This document shows, in pieces, positions 9,309 to 17,457 of a DNA stretch of 40,644 bases. Both the position numbers and the translations under genes were made by a program. The notes under the pieces are model-generated. The model searched no databases, was not told the DNA's origin, and saw only the letters and a list, made by a program, of their open reading frames with translations. Positions within the stretch are counted from its first letter, which is position 1. Every line of letters begins with the position of its first letter. The stretch comes from Candidatus Aminicenantota bacterium (lineage in GTDB: Bacteria; Acidobacteriota; Aminicenantia; JAMOAD01). The stretch is from assembly GCA_027067555.1 (NCBI GenBank), contig JAMOVU010000082.1, positions 1 through 40,644 of the forward strand, given 5' to 3'.

Positions 9309-11278
9309 AAAGAAGAGAATTTTTAAAATTAAGCGGGTTCCTTTTAACTTTTCCCTCTGTTTTTACCCGCTCTTTAAAAGGAGAAAAGTTATACGATAAA
9401 GTTTTAATAATAGGGTTTGATGGTATGGACCCAAGAATTGCAATGAATTTGGTCGAACAGGGGAAAATGCCGAATTTAAGGAATTTCCTTAATTCACAGG
9501 CAACACTTTTAAAAATGATGTCAACACCACCACCTGCAAGTCCGGTGGCATGGGCAAGTTTTACTACTGGAAGGGATCCGGGAGCTCACGGTATATTTGA
9601 TTTTATACACAGAGATCCTGAAACATATATTCCTAAGTTTTCTATTGCCGATGCTGTACCACCGAAAAAGTTTTTAAAATTAGGGAGTTATAAAATTCCT
9701 CTCGATAGTGGTGATGTGCTTTTGAACAGGAAGACAAAACCATTCTGGGATTATATTCAGGATAATGAAATTGAAGCAACTGTTTTTAAAATACCCTCAA
9801 ACTATCCACCTTCTGATATGAGATTCGGAAGAGCGCTTTCGGGGATGGGAACTCCTGATGTTTTAGGCGGTTATGGTACTTACACTCTTTATACCACAGA
9901 TGAGGATGAAGCGAGAAAGGAATATTCGGGTGCCAATGTATCTTATGCTTATTTTGATGAAATGAATATGCTTGAGGGTGAAATAGAGGGACCTCCGAAT
10001 GCTCTAAAAGAGGATGGAGAGCCCACAATTGCCGAATTTAAAGCTTACTGGGATAGAAATCACAGAACTGCAAGAATCGATATTCAGGGTAAAGAGCTTT
10101 ATCTTAAAGAGGGAGATTTTAGTAAATGGATTGAAATTGAATTTGATATAATTCCTCATATAAAAAGTATAAAGGCAATAGTAAGGTTTTATCTTTTGGA
10201 TGCTCATGACAAATTCAGACTCTATATCTCTCCTCCTTCAATAGATCCTGCTGATCCCGCACAACCTATAAGTTCTCCCGATGATTATAGCAAAGAACTG
10301 GTTGAAAAAGTCGGTCTTTATCATACATTGGGACTTCCAGCTGATACAAAGGCTTTGAGCAATGAAACATTTAAGATGGAAAACTTTTTGGTTCAGGCAA
10401 ATACAATACTTGACGAAAGCAAGAAAATTTTTGAATATGAGCTTTCAAGATTTAATTCTTTAAAAAGAGGCTTGCTCTTTTTCTATTTTTCAAGTCTTGA
10501 TCAGGGTTCTCATATGCTCTGGTCATTAAGGGATCCCGAACATCCATTTTATCACCCTGATGTGGCAAAGGAATTTGGAGATCAGGTAGAATTACTTTAC
10601 CTTGAGTTTGATAAGATAATTGGAAAAACATTAAAATCGGTTCCAAAGGATACACCTATAATTATTCTTTCTGATCATGGTTTTAATAGTTTCAGAAGAA
10701 GGGTTAATGTCAACAGAATTTTGTATGAAGGCGGATTTTTAAAGCTAAATACTAATGAATTTCCGGCTTCTATTTTGGAAGAGGCCAATTGGGATGAAAC
10801 AAAAGCATATGCAATAGGGCTAAACGGTTTGTATATTAATTTGAAAGGAAGGGAGGCAAATGGTATTGTTGACCCCGCAGATAAAAGAGCGGTTCTTGAA
10901 GATATAAAAAAACTTTTGCTCTCTTATAAAGATCCTAAAACCGGTGAACCTGCAATCACAAAGGTTTTTATAACGGATGATGTCTTTGCTCATGATAATC
11001 CTAAAGTAATGCCTGATATAATTGTGGGCTTTAATCATCTTTACAGAGTTGATAATGATTCTGCTCTCGGTACTTTGGGAAAAGAGGCCATTACAGATAA
11101 TCTTGATTGGTGGGCAGGAGACCACTGTATTGATCCCCATTTTGTTATGGCAAGTTTAATTACAAATGTTAAAATAGATAAAAAAAGAACCCCTGTTATT
11201 TGGGACCTTGCTCCCACTGTGCTTAAGCTTTTTGGTATTGAGATTCCCTCTGATATGAGAGGGAAAAGTTTGATTTAG
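9305..11278 (+). CDS. Alkaline-phosphatase-superfamily phosphodiesterase/phosphotransferase with Tat-type signal (paralogue 2)
   Basis: A 657-residue paralogue of the preceding gene, overlapping it by 4 bases. The N-terminus MKRREFLKLSGFLLTF is a twin-arginine signal (RRxFLK plus a hydrophobic stretch), predicting export of a folded, metal-loaded enzyme. The metal and catalytic residues are all present: Asp39 in GFDGMD, Ser79 in PPASPVAW (aligned with the NPP threonine nucleophile), Asp399 and His403 in SLDQGSHMLW, Asp457-His458 in SDHGFN, and His607 in GDHC. The same order and spacing in both copies supports an old tandem duplication, with divergent export routes. No Tat genes lie in the window. 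The substrate is unknown; a lipid head group or glycan phosphodiester is possible. Confidence 0.88.
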   Translation: MKRREFLKLSGFLLTFPSVFTRSLKGEKLYDKVLIIGFDGMDPRIAMNLVEQGKMPNLRNFLNSQATLLKMMSTPPPASPVAWASFTTGRDPGAHGIFDFIHRDPETYIPKFSIADAVPPKKFLKLGSYKIPLDSGDVLLNRKTKPFWDYIQDNEIEATVFKIPSNYPPSDMRFGRALSGMGTPDVLGGYGTYTLYTTDEDEARKEYSGANVSYAYFDEMNMLEGEIEGPPNALKEDGEPTIAEFKAYWDRNHRTARIDIQGKELYLKEGDFSKWIEIEFDIIPHIKSIKAIVRFYLLDAHDKFRLYISPPSIDPADPAQPISSPDDYSKELVEKVGLYHTLGLPADTKALSNETFKMENFLVQANTILDESKKIFEYELSRFNSLKRGLLFFYFSSLDQGSHMLWSLRDPEHPFYHPDVAKEFGDQVELLYLEFDKIIGKTLKSVPKDTPIIILSDHGFNSFRRRVNVNRILYEGGFLKLNTNEFPASILEEANWDETKAYAIGLNGLYINLKGREANGIVDPADKRAVLEDIKKLLLSYKDPKTGEPAITKVFITDDVFAHDNPKVMPDIIVGFNHLYRVDNDSALGTLGKEAITDNLDWWAGDHCIDPHFVMASLITNVKIDKKRTPVIWDLAPTVLKLFGIEIPSDMRGKSLI

Positions 11279-11287
11279 GAGGTAAAA

Positions 11288-11476
11288 ATGTTTGGAAAAA
11301 AGGTAAAATTAAGCAAAGAGGTTTATGAAAAAGCCGAAGCTCTTATGGAAATCAGAGGGTATTCCTCAATGGAGGAACTTATAAATCATCTTATTGAAAA
11401 GGAGTTTCAGGAAATAAAAGAAGAAGGAGATGAAGAGGCAATAGAAAAATTAAAAGGACTCGGATATATTTCATAA
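11288..11476 (+). CDS. 62-residue ribbon-helix-helix-like protein with acidic linker and LGYI tail
   Basis: A small protein starting 9 bases after the phosphatase, behind AGGAGG. Residues 5-40 (KVKLSKEVYEKAEALMEIRG, then SSMEELINHLIEKE) have the strand-helix-helix pattern of MetJ/Arc RHH proteins. An acidic stretch EEGDEEAIEKL follows, and the C-terminus is LKGLGYIS. An L..LGYI end of this kind is, to my recollection, common at the C-termini of sulfatase and alkaline-phosphatase family proteins. It could be a regulator or a small partner of the two enzymes. The start and length are well supported by the RBS and by the following gene, which begins at the next base after the stop. Confidence 0.75.
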   Translation: MFGKKVKLSKEVYEKAEALMEIRGYSSMEELINHLIEKEFQEIKEEGDEEAIEKLKGLGYIS

Positions 11477-12313
11477 ATGACAAAATTTAATCTTTTTGTA
11501 ACAAAAGTTTTCGACTATATCCTTTACCCTTTCTCTTTTTTGAATCCATTTTGGGCTGTTTTTTTTCTAAGTTTTGTCTCTTCAATAGTGGTTCTTATTA
11601 TTTACAAGGCTGTTTCAAGTCCGGATAAAATTAAGGATGCAAAAGATAAAATAAAAGGCCACATACTTGCAATAAGAATTTACAGGGATCACTGGAAGGT
11701 ACTTCTTCTCTCTTTTTTTAAAAGCCTTTTTTACACTTTGAAATATTTTACACTGAATTTCTTCCCTATTGTCTTTATTCTCCCGATTCTGTTTTTTGTT
11801 TTTGCTCAGATGGAAGTCAGGTATGGTTACAGACCTTTTGTAAAAGGAGAGAAAGCAATTGTTAAGGTAAGATTGACGGATGATTTTGATCTTGAAACTT
11901 CGGATGTAAATTTAATTAAAAGTGATTATGTTAAAGAGAAAATACCTCCTGTGTTTGTCTATGCTTTGAATGAGGTTGATTATGTGTTAGAAATAAATAA
12001 GGATAGTTCTTTCGTCTTAGGGTTTGAGGTAAATGGAACAAAGTATGAAAAAAAATTTTCAGTGCTTCCCAAAATAGGCAATAAATCAGAGGCTTTGGGG
12101 ATTAAAACTTTTTTTGTGTCAACCCCTGAAGTCTTTCTTTATCCTGCGGAGAATAAAATCAAAGATAATTCTGATGTAAAATATATTTACACAAAATATC
12201 CTTCTTACAGGATAAACTTTTTAGGCACAAGACTTCATTGGCTGTGGCACTATCTCCTTTGGACACTAATTATAGTGTTAGCACTTAAAAACAAATTCGG
12301 AGTGGAATTTTAA
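11477..12313 (+). CDS. Membrane protein with Oxa1/EMC3-like topology and a large exterior domain
   Basis: A 278-residue protein whose ATG directly follows the previous stop (TAAATG). Predicted layout: a transmembrane helix at about 20-43; a basic amphipathic hairpin at about 45-85 rich in KD.IK repeats (SPDKIKDAKDKIKGHI); a second helix at about 88-112 ending in QMEVRYGYRPF; an exterior beta-rich domain at 113-250; and a third helix at 252-272. A helix, a cytoplasmic helical hairpin, then a helix is the core arrangement of the Oxa1/YidC/EMC3/DUF106 superfamily. I recall similar hypothetical proteins in Acidobacteriota and Planctomycetes, but I cannot verify homology here. Its position suggests service to the two phosphatases. 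Confidence 0.7.
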   Translation: MTKFNLFVTKVFDYILYPFSFLNPFWAVFFLSFVSSIVVLIIYKAVSSPDKIKDAKDKIKGHILAIRIYRDHWKVLLLSFFKSLFYTLKYFTLNFFPIVFILPILFFVFAQMEVRYGYRPFVKGEKAIVKVRLTDDFDLETSDVNLIKSDYVKEKIPPVFVYALNEVDYVLEINKDSSFVLGFEVNGTKYEKKFSVLPKIGNKSEALGIKTFFVSTPEVFLYPAENKIKDNSDVKYIYTKYPSYRINFLGTRLHWLWHYLLWTLIIVLALKNKFGVEF

Positions 12314-12330
12314 TATTTGACAGAAGTAGA

Positions 12331-12954
12331 GTGAAGAGAAAAGTTGTCTCCGGTGTGAGTCTGGCTTTTCTTTTATGGTTTATTACCTTTTATCTTAAAC
12401 CAGCTAATTTTTGGTTTTTGATGGGATTTTCAACTTTTTTCCTTTTAGTTTTTGTTTTTGTATTTGATAAAGAAATCTTTTCTGAATTAAAGCCTGAACC
12501 AAAATCATTTTTTTATGGCTTACTCTCAGCAGTTTTGCTGTATGGAGTTTTTTATATTGGTAATCTATTTCTCAAATATGTTTCAGCTTTTAATCTTTTA
12601 AAAAACAGAAGGATTCTCATAGAAAATATTTATGCAAACAAAGGGAATTTTTCACCCGTTTTTATCTCTCTTTTGATAATTTTTCCTATAGCTTTTGGTG
12701 AAGAAATATTTTGGAGAGGCTTTGTCCAAAGAAAAATGAACGTTCTGATCGGGAAGTGGAAGGCTCTCTTTATTACTGTGTTTTTTTATTCTATTGTTCA
12801 TGTTTTTTCATTGAACCCGGTTCTTATTCTTGCAGCCTTTGTTTGCGGAATATTTTGGGGCTTGATTTATTTGTATACAGAAAACATAAGAATAGTATTA
12901 ATTTCCCATATTTTTTGGGATTTATTGATTTTTATAATTTTCCCTATTTTCTGA
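12331..12954 (+). CDS. CPBP-family intramembrane glutamic protease (CAAX/Abi type)
   Basis: A 207-residue, multi-helix membrane protein with the full CPBP active-site set: Glu124-Glu125...Arg129 in GEEIFWR, His157 in FYSIVH, and His193...Asp197 in SHIFWD. Family members cleave prenylated or other membrane-bound peptides; bacterial substrates are mostly unknown. It starts with GTG 17 bases after the preceding gene, with no recognisable Shine-Dalgarno sequence, and is the last gene of this group. About 114 bases without a gene follow before the FecR-like gene. Confidence 0.88.
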   Translation: MKRKVVSGVSLAFLLWFITFYLKPANFWFLMGFSTFFLLVFVFVFDKEIFSELKPEPKSFFYGLLSAVLLYGVFYIGNLFLKYVSAFNLLKNRRILIENIYANKGNFSPVFISLLIIFPIAFGEEIFWRGFVQRKMNVLIGKWKALFITVFFYSIVHVFSLNPVLILAAFVCGIFWGLIYLYTENIRIVLISHIFWDLLIFIIFPIF

Positions 12955-13033
12955 AAAGTTTTTAGAATTAAAAATATAATTAAATCTTTATTCTTTTTAG
13001 TATAGATTATTTGATTTTAGTAATAAAGTTTAC

Positions 13034-13062
13034 TTCATTTTTTATGTTTTTTTTGTTATTAT
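13034..13062 (+). promoter_or_regulatory. Promoter of the FecR/GGDEF/Rod unit, predicted leaderless
   Basis: TTCATT (13034-13039), a 17-base spacer and TATTAT (13057-13062). The seventh base after the -10 box is 13069, the first base of the GTG start codon. No Shine-Dalgarno sequence is present. The -35 box is weak. Confidence 0.5.
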
Positions 13063-13068
13063 AAAAGA

Positions 13069-14214
13069 GTGAAGAAGATATTAGTAATTTTTGTCGCAAT
13101 TAGTGTATTTATTTTTGTGGGTTTTTTTATTTACAGCAGTGTGTCAGGAAGCAATGTTTCCAATAGCTTTGATATTAACACCAGGGGAGCCTATCTTATT
13201 TCTCAAGTTGGTAAAATCCTATTAAATGATTCTGATGAGATAAGTGTGACTCCTTTTTCATTAAGAAATGGAACAAAGCTAAGCTCTTCTGCTAAGAGTG
13301 GAGGACTTATTGTTCTGGGAACAGGAGAGGAATTGGGTGTAGGGGAGAATTCTGAAATCATAATTCTTTCCAACAAAAAGATTAAGTTATTGAAGGGTGA
13401 ATTAAGGTTCTTGACTCCGACAAATGACGCTCTTTTTGTTTTGTGGGACAATTACAGCTTCAGAGTAAGGGATAAGGCTGTATTTTTAGTACAGGAGATA
13501 AAAAAGAGAAGGAATCAGGTAGATTATCAACTTATAATAAAGATCTATAGTCATGCTGTAAGGTCGAATGTGAATGGTAACAAAGTTTTATTAAAGGGGT
13601 ATCAATACATCCTTGATTCTTCCGGAATTGTATCTGAGTTTAGAATGATAAAGGCACCTGAATTAAAAGAACCCATTGATGGGAAAAATATTAGCATTGA
13701 TGAAGGAAGTAATATTATATTTAAGTGGGATAAGGTTCCCGAAGCAAGTTCTTATAATTTTTATTTTTCTTACAATCCTATATTTTTAAATTCAACATTA
13801 ATTAACATAAAGAAAAGTTTTACAACCATTAATATAACGGACTTCAAGGAATCACCGGTGTTCTGGAAAGTTTGTGGAGTGGATAAAGCTAATAGAGAGG
13901 GGTTATGTTCGGATCCCTTTAAATTTCATATAAAGAATTTAATCCAGATTTTACAATTATGGAAAAATCCCCCTAAACTAAAAATCGAAGGGCCTCTTAC
14001 TCCTACGGGGAATCTTGTTATTATAAAAGGTTCTACCGATTTGGGTGTTAATTTAACAATAAATGGAGAAGAGGTAAATGTGGATTCATCTGGAAATTTT
14101 ATGCATATTTTAAGATTTAATACTATTGGTGAACATAGTATAAGAATAGTTGCAAGAAACCTTTCAGGGGCGGAAAAAGTTTTTACAAAAAATGTGATTA
14201 TATACGAAAAATGA
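13069..14214 (+). CDS. FecR-like exported protein with C-terminal FN3-like and Ig-like domains
   Basis: A 381-residue protein starting with GTG. An N-terminal membrane anchor or signal (about 3-24) is followed by a FecR-like beta domain (about 45-190; note GTKLSSSAKSGGLIVLGTGE and LLKGELRF). A fibronectin-III-like segment follows (about 205-300; FKWDKVPEASSYNFYF). The last domain (about 305-381; LVIIKGSTDLGVNLTINGEE) resembles the Ig-like glucodextranase-B type. Such multi-domain FecR proteins are usually extracytoplasmic and probably bind surface ligands; no sigma factor or TonB receptor is nearby, so classical Fec signalling is not indicated. Its stop overlaps the diguanylate cyclase start by 4 bases. 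Confidence 0.8.
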   Translation: MKKILVIFVAISVFIFVGFFIYSSVSGSNVSNSFDINTRGAYLISQVGKILLNDSDEISVTPFSLRNGTKLSSSAKSGGLIVLGTGEELGVGENSEIIILSNKKIKLLKGELRFLTPTNDALFVLWDNYSFRVRDKAVFLVQEIKKRRNQVDYQLIIKIYSHAVRSNVNGNKVLLKGYQYILDSSGIVSEFRMIKAPELKEPIDGKNISIDEGSNIIFKWDKVPEASSYNFYFSYNPIFLNSTLINIKKSFTTINITDFKESPVFWKVCGVDKANREGLCSDPFKFHIKNLIQILQLWKNPPKLKIEGPLTPTGNLVIIKGSTDLGVNLTINGEEVNVDSSGNFMHILRFNTIGEHSIRIVARNLSGAEKVFTKNVIIYEK

Positions 14215-15143
14215 AAAAGATTGAAAATTATTTTAAGGTATTTTATGAGATATTAAGTAATGGAATTTCAACAGAAGATTTAAATGACATGATTTTTAAA
14301 ATTGAAAAGAAAATGTGTGAACAATTCTCTCTTTCTTCTATTTCTCTATATTATGATACAAGTGATCTTTATTTTAATTTTAATTGTGATTGTAAACATA
14401 AAACATTGGAATTTAAACATGTAAAAAAAAGTGCTGTGGATTTTCCAACCGATTTAATTATTAAAAAAGTTGATAATATCTTTGTCTATAAATTCCCATT
14501 TAGATCCAAAGTGGATTCAATAGAAGCCTTTGTTGAAATAAAGCGAAAAAATGATTTCTCTAAGGAAGAGTTGGAAGGGACAAAGCTTTTGATTAAATCT
14601 ATATTCCTTTATTTTTTAAGGCTGTATAAGGCAAAGCGCTTGTCTCTTCACGATGAGTTAACTGGTTTGTATAATAATAGATATTTGAGAGAATATTTGA
14701 GGCAGGAAAGCATCAGAGCCTTAAGATACAATACAAAATTTTCTATCATTTTTTTGGATTTGGATGGATTGAAGGATATTAATGATTCTTATGGTCATAT
14801 TTATGGGGCAAAAACTTTGAAAGAACTTGGAAGTTTATTAAAAGAGTATACGAGGTCTTCTGATGTTGTTGGAAGATTTGGAGGGGATGAGTTTATAATA
14901 GTTATCTTTGGAGCAAGTAAAAAAGAGGCTAAAATTGTTGCTGAGCGATTGAGAAAAAAAATCAAAGAGAATATCTTTTTAAAAGAGGAAGGTTATAATG
15001 TAAAACTGACAGCAAGTTTTGGAATAGCATCTTTTCCTGAGGATGCAACTAATGTAGATGAATTAATAAACAAAGCTGACAAAGCAATGTACAAAGTGAA
15101 AAAAGCGGGGAAAGACGGGGTCCAATGTTATGAGGAGGAATAA
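14211..15143 (+). CDS. GGDEF diguanylate cyclase with GAF-like sensor region
   Basis: A 310-residue soluble protein. Residues 1-140 look like a GAF-type sensor domain. The cyclase domain follows (about 145-310) with the substrate-binding DLDGLKDIND, the catalytic GGDEF at residues 224-228 and a C-terminal ADKAMYKVKKAGKDG segment. The inhibitory I-site Arg215-Ser-Ser-Asp218 lies exactly five residues before GGDEF, so product feedback is expected. It should make c-di-GMP from two GTP in the cytoplasm. It overlaps the FecR-like gene by 4 bases and ends 2 bases before mreB, tying c-di-GMP signalling to the cell-shape genes. Confidence 0.93.
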   Translation: MKKIENYFKVFYEILSNGISTEDLNDMIFKIEKKMCEQFSLSSISLYYDTSDLYFNFNCDCKHKTLEFKHVKKSAVDFPTDLIIKKVDNIFVYKFPFRSKVDSIEAFVEIKRKNDFSKEELEGTKLLIKSIFLYFLRLYKAKRLSLHDELTGLYNNRYLREYLRQESIRALRYNTKFSIIFLDLDGLKDINDSYGHIYGAKTLKELGSLLKEYTRSSDVVGRFGGDEFIIVIFGASKKEAKIVAERLRKKIKENIFLKEEGYNVKLTASFGIASFPEDATNVDELINKADKAMYKVKKAGKDGVQCYEEE

Positions 15144-15145
15144 AG

Positions 15146-16174
15146 ATGGGAATTTTTGATTGGTTTTTGGATCATTTTTCTTATGATCTTGCTATAGATC
15201 TCGGAACAGCTAATACACTTGTCTACATGAGAGGGAAAGGTATTGTTATCAGTGAGCCTTCAATCGTGGCATTGAATAAGCTTACAGGAAAACCGGAAGC
15301 AGTGGGATTAAGAGCGAAAGAAATGTTAGGAAAAACTCCTGCAAATATAGTCGCTATTCGACCTATGAAGGATGGAGTTATTGCTGATTTTGATGTGACT
15401 GAAAAGATGCTTGAATATTTTATAGACAAAGCAAGAGAAAAAAGGCATCTTTTAAGACCCCGTATTGTTATTGGTATTCCTTCAGGAATTACGCAAGTGG
15501 AAAAAAGGGCTGTTAAAGATGCTGCCTTCAGAGCAAGGGCAAGAGAAGTTTATCTTGTAGAGCAGGCAATGGCGGCAGCAATAGGAGCGGGGCTTCCTAT
15601 TGTGGAGCCTGCAGGTAATATGATTGTTGACATTGGAGGCGGAACAACGGATGTGGCCGTTATTTCTTTAGCTGGAATAGTGCATTCCCGTTCAATAAAA
15701 GTAGCTGGGAATGAAATGGATGAAGCTATCATTCATTATTTAAAGAAAAAATATAATCTTTTGATTGGAGAAAGATCCGCAGAACAAATAAAAATAAAAA
15801 TAGGGACTGCATACCCTTTACCTGAACCCTTGAATATGGAAATAAAGGGTAGAGATTTGAAAGAGGGAATTCCAAAAACAATTGTTATAAGTGATAGTGA
15901 AATTAGGGAAGCTTTAAAATCTCCTATTGAAGCTTTAATAGATGTGGTTAAAACCACGCTTGAGAATACTCCGCCGGAGTTAGCGGCTGATATTGTCGAT
16001 AGAGGGATAGTGTTGACTGGTGGAGGTTCTATGTTAAAGGCTCTTGACATAAGGTTAAGAGAAGAAACTCAGCTTCCTATTTTTACCACAGAGGACCCTC
16101 TTTCTTCCGTAGTTAAAGGGGCAGGTAAGATCCTTGAAGATATAAATCTTCTTAGAAAAGTAGCCGTAGAATAA
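15146..16174 (+). CDS. mreB: Rod-shape-determining actin homologue MreB
   Basis: A 342-residue protein, the normal MreB length. Phosphate-1 motif DLGTAN begins at Asp18, phosphate-2 DIGGGTTD begins at Asp162, and the adenosine-site GGGSML lies near residue 293. The amphipathic N-terminus MGIFDWFLDHFS is suited to membrane binding. It polymerises under the inner membrane and guides the elongasome built by the next four genes. A strong GAGGAGG lies 7 bases before the ATG. Confidence 0.98.
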   Translation: MGIFDWFLDHFSYDLAIDLGTANTLVYMRGKGIVISEPSIVALNKLTGKPEAVGLRAKEMLGKTPANIVAIRPMKDGVIADFDVTEKMLEYFIDKAREKRHLLRPRIVIGIPSGITQVEKRAVKDAAFRARAREVYLVEQAMAAAIGAGLPIVEPAGNMIVDIGGGTTDVAVISLAGIVHSRSIKVAGNEMDEAIIHYLKKKYNLLIGERSAEQIKIKIGTAYPLPEPLNMEIKGRDLKEGIPKTIVISDSEIREALKSPIEALIDVVKTTLENTPPELAADIVDRGIVLTGGGSMLKALDIRLREETQLPIFTTEDPLSSVVKGAGKILEDINLLRKVAVE

Positions 16175-16181
16175 TAAATTT

Positions 16182-16976
16182 ATGACAAGAAAGAAAGATA
16201 CCATCTTCTTCGTTATTTTACTTTTTATTTCATTGGTGGTATTATCTTTGAATTCTCCGGGAAGAAAAAATATAACAAGAATAAAAAAGGTCTTTTCTTA
16301 TCTTTATAGAGAAACGAGTACATTTTTTTCAAATATGGTTTTTTCAGTAGGTGATTATTTAAAAGCGAGCAAACTTCATAAAGAGACTTTTTATGAAAAT
16401 ATCAGATTAAAAAGAGAAATAATAAAATTAAAGGAGGAAAATGTTCTTTTAAGAGATTTCATTCTGAAAAAGGGGCTTAAAGTACCTATGAAAAAAGGTT
16501 TTTCAGCAATCGCAAGGGTTATTTCATGGGATCTTGAAGAACCATACAGAACTTTTTACATTAATAAAGGAAATAAAGATAAGATAGAGATAAATTCTCC
16601 TGTAGTAGATGAATATGGTTTTTTAGTGGGAAAAATTATTGAACCTTTATTTCCTCATGGAGCTACTGTTTTATTGATCTCGAATCCAGAGTTTGGAGTG
16701 GGAGTCAAAATAGGGGAAAAAGGAGTGCTGGGCATCCTTTTTGGAATGGGGATGGATAAAGGAATTGTTAAATACATTAGATTGACAACAAAGATAAAAA
16801 TAGGAGACCCTGTCTATACCTCTGGACTCGATATGACTTTTCCTGAAGGTTTGAAAATCGGAAATATTGTAGAAGTAAAGAAAGGTTATTATGCCATTGA
16901 AGCAATTTCTGATTTAAAGGCTTTAAAGCATAATCCGAGATATGTAGGAATATTAAAATATGAAAAGAATAGGTAG
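16182..16976 (+). CDS. mreC: Rod-shape-determining protein MreC
   Basis: A 264-residue protein with an N-terminal transmembrane helix (about 8-24), a coiled coil (about 60-95; IRLKREIIKLKEENVLLRDF) and the periplasmic double beta-barrel (about 105-262; SNPEFGVGVKIGEKGVLGIL). MreC links MreB/MreD to PBP2 and activates it. It begins 7 bases after mreB and overlaps mreD by 17 bases. No Shine-Dalgarno sequence precedes its ATG, so translation probably depends on coupling to mreB. Confidence 0.94.
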   Translation: MTRKKDTIFFVILLFISLVVLSLNSPGRKNITRIKKVFSYLYRETSTFFSNMVFSVGDYLKASKLHKETFYENIRLKREIIKLKEENVLLRDFILKKGLKVPMKKGFSAIARVISWDLEEPYRTFYINKGNKDKIEINSPVVDEYGFLVGKIIEPLFPHGATVLLISNPEFGVGVKIGEKGVLGILFGMGMDKGIVKYIRLTTKIKIGDPVYTSGLDMTFPEGLKIGNIVEVKKGYYAIEAISDLKALKHNPRYVGILKYEKNR

Positions 16977-17457
16977 CTTTTTTTTATTAAGCTTTGTTAT
17001 AGTTTTTCTTAATTATCTTTTCCAAAAAGCTTTTTTTAATTTTACTTCGTATTTAAGTTTAATTACTCTTTTTTTAGTTTTAGTAGCTTTTAATTCAAGG
17101 TTATCTAATAGAACGGTTCTTCTTTTAGCTTTTTTCTTAGGACTTATAAATGATTCTTTATCTTTTTCTCCTTTGGGTCTTTCTTCTTCTTCATTGGTGA
17201 TTATGGTTTTTTTTATAATTAAGATGAGGGAAAATTTTGTTTTTTCAAGGATTAAAGATAAAGCATTTTTAGGAATGGCGGGTGTTTTGTTAAAATCTTT
17301 TAGTGATATTTTACTTTCTTCTTTTTTTGAATATAAAATAAGTGTTTCCTATTTGAATATCCTTTTGATAAAACCCTTTATCTCATTCTTGCTTTTATTT
17401 TTAGTTTTCTTTTTTATAACAAAAGAGACGGATGATGATTTTCAATACAGAGTATAA
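16960..17457 (+). CDS. mreD: Rod-shape-determining membrane protein MreD
   Basis: A 165-residue, highly hydrophobic protein with about five transmembrane helices, the size and pattern of MreD. The segment AFFLGLINDSLSFSPLGLSS matches the conserved G...D...G.PLG-like region. The sequence is poorly conserved in the family, so the call leans on its position between mreC and mrdA, overlapping both (17 and 26 bases). Confidence 0.9.
   Translation: MKRIGSFFLLSFVIVFLNYLFQKAFFNFTSYLSLITLFLVLVAFNSRLSNRTVLLLAFFLGLINDSLSFSPLGLSSSSLVIMVFFIIKMRENFVFSRIKDKAFLGMAGVLLKSFSDILLSSFFEYKISVSYLNILLIKPFISFLLLFLVFFFITKETDDDFQYRV

Noticed and set aside
12711-12965. 84-codon frame overlapping the CPBP protease in another phase
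   Set aside because: The CPBP frame holds all active-site residues across the same bases.
13069-14214. Classical FecIR surface signalling
   Set aside because: The protein has a FecR-like domain but no ECF sigma factor or TonB-dependent receptor is adjacent, and its C-terminal Ig-like domains point to another role.
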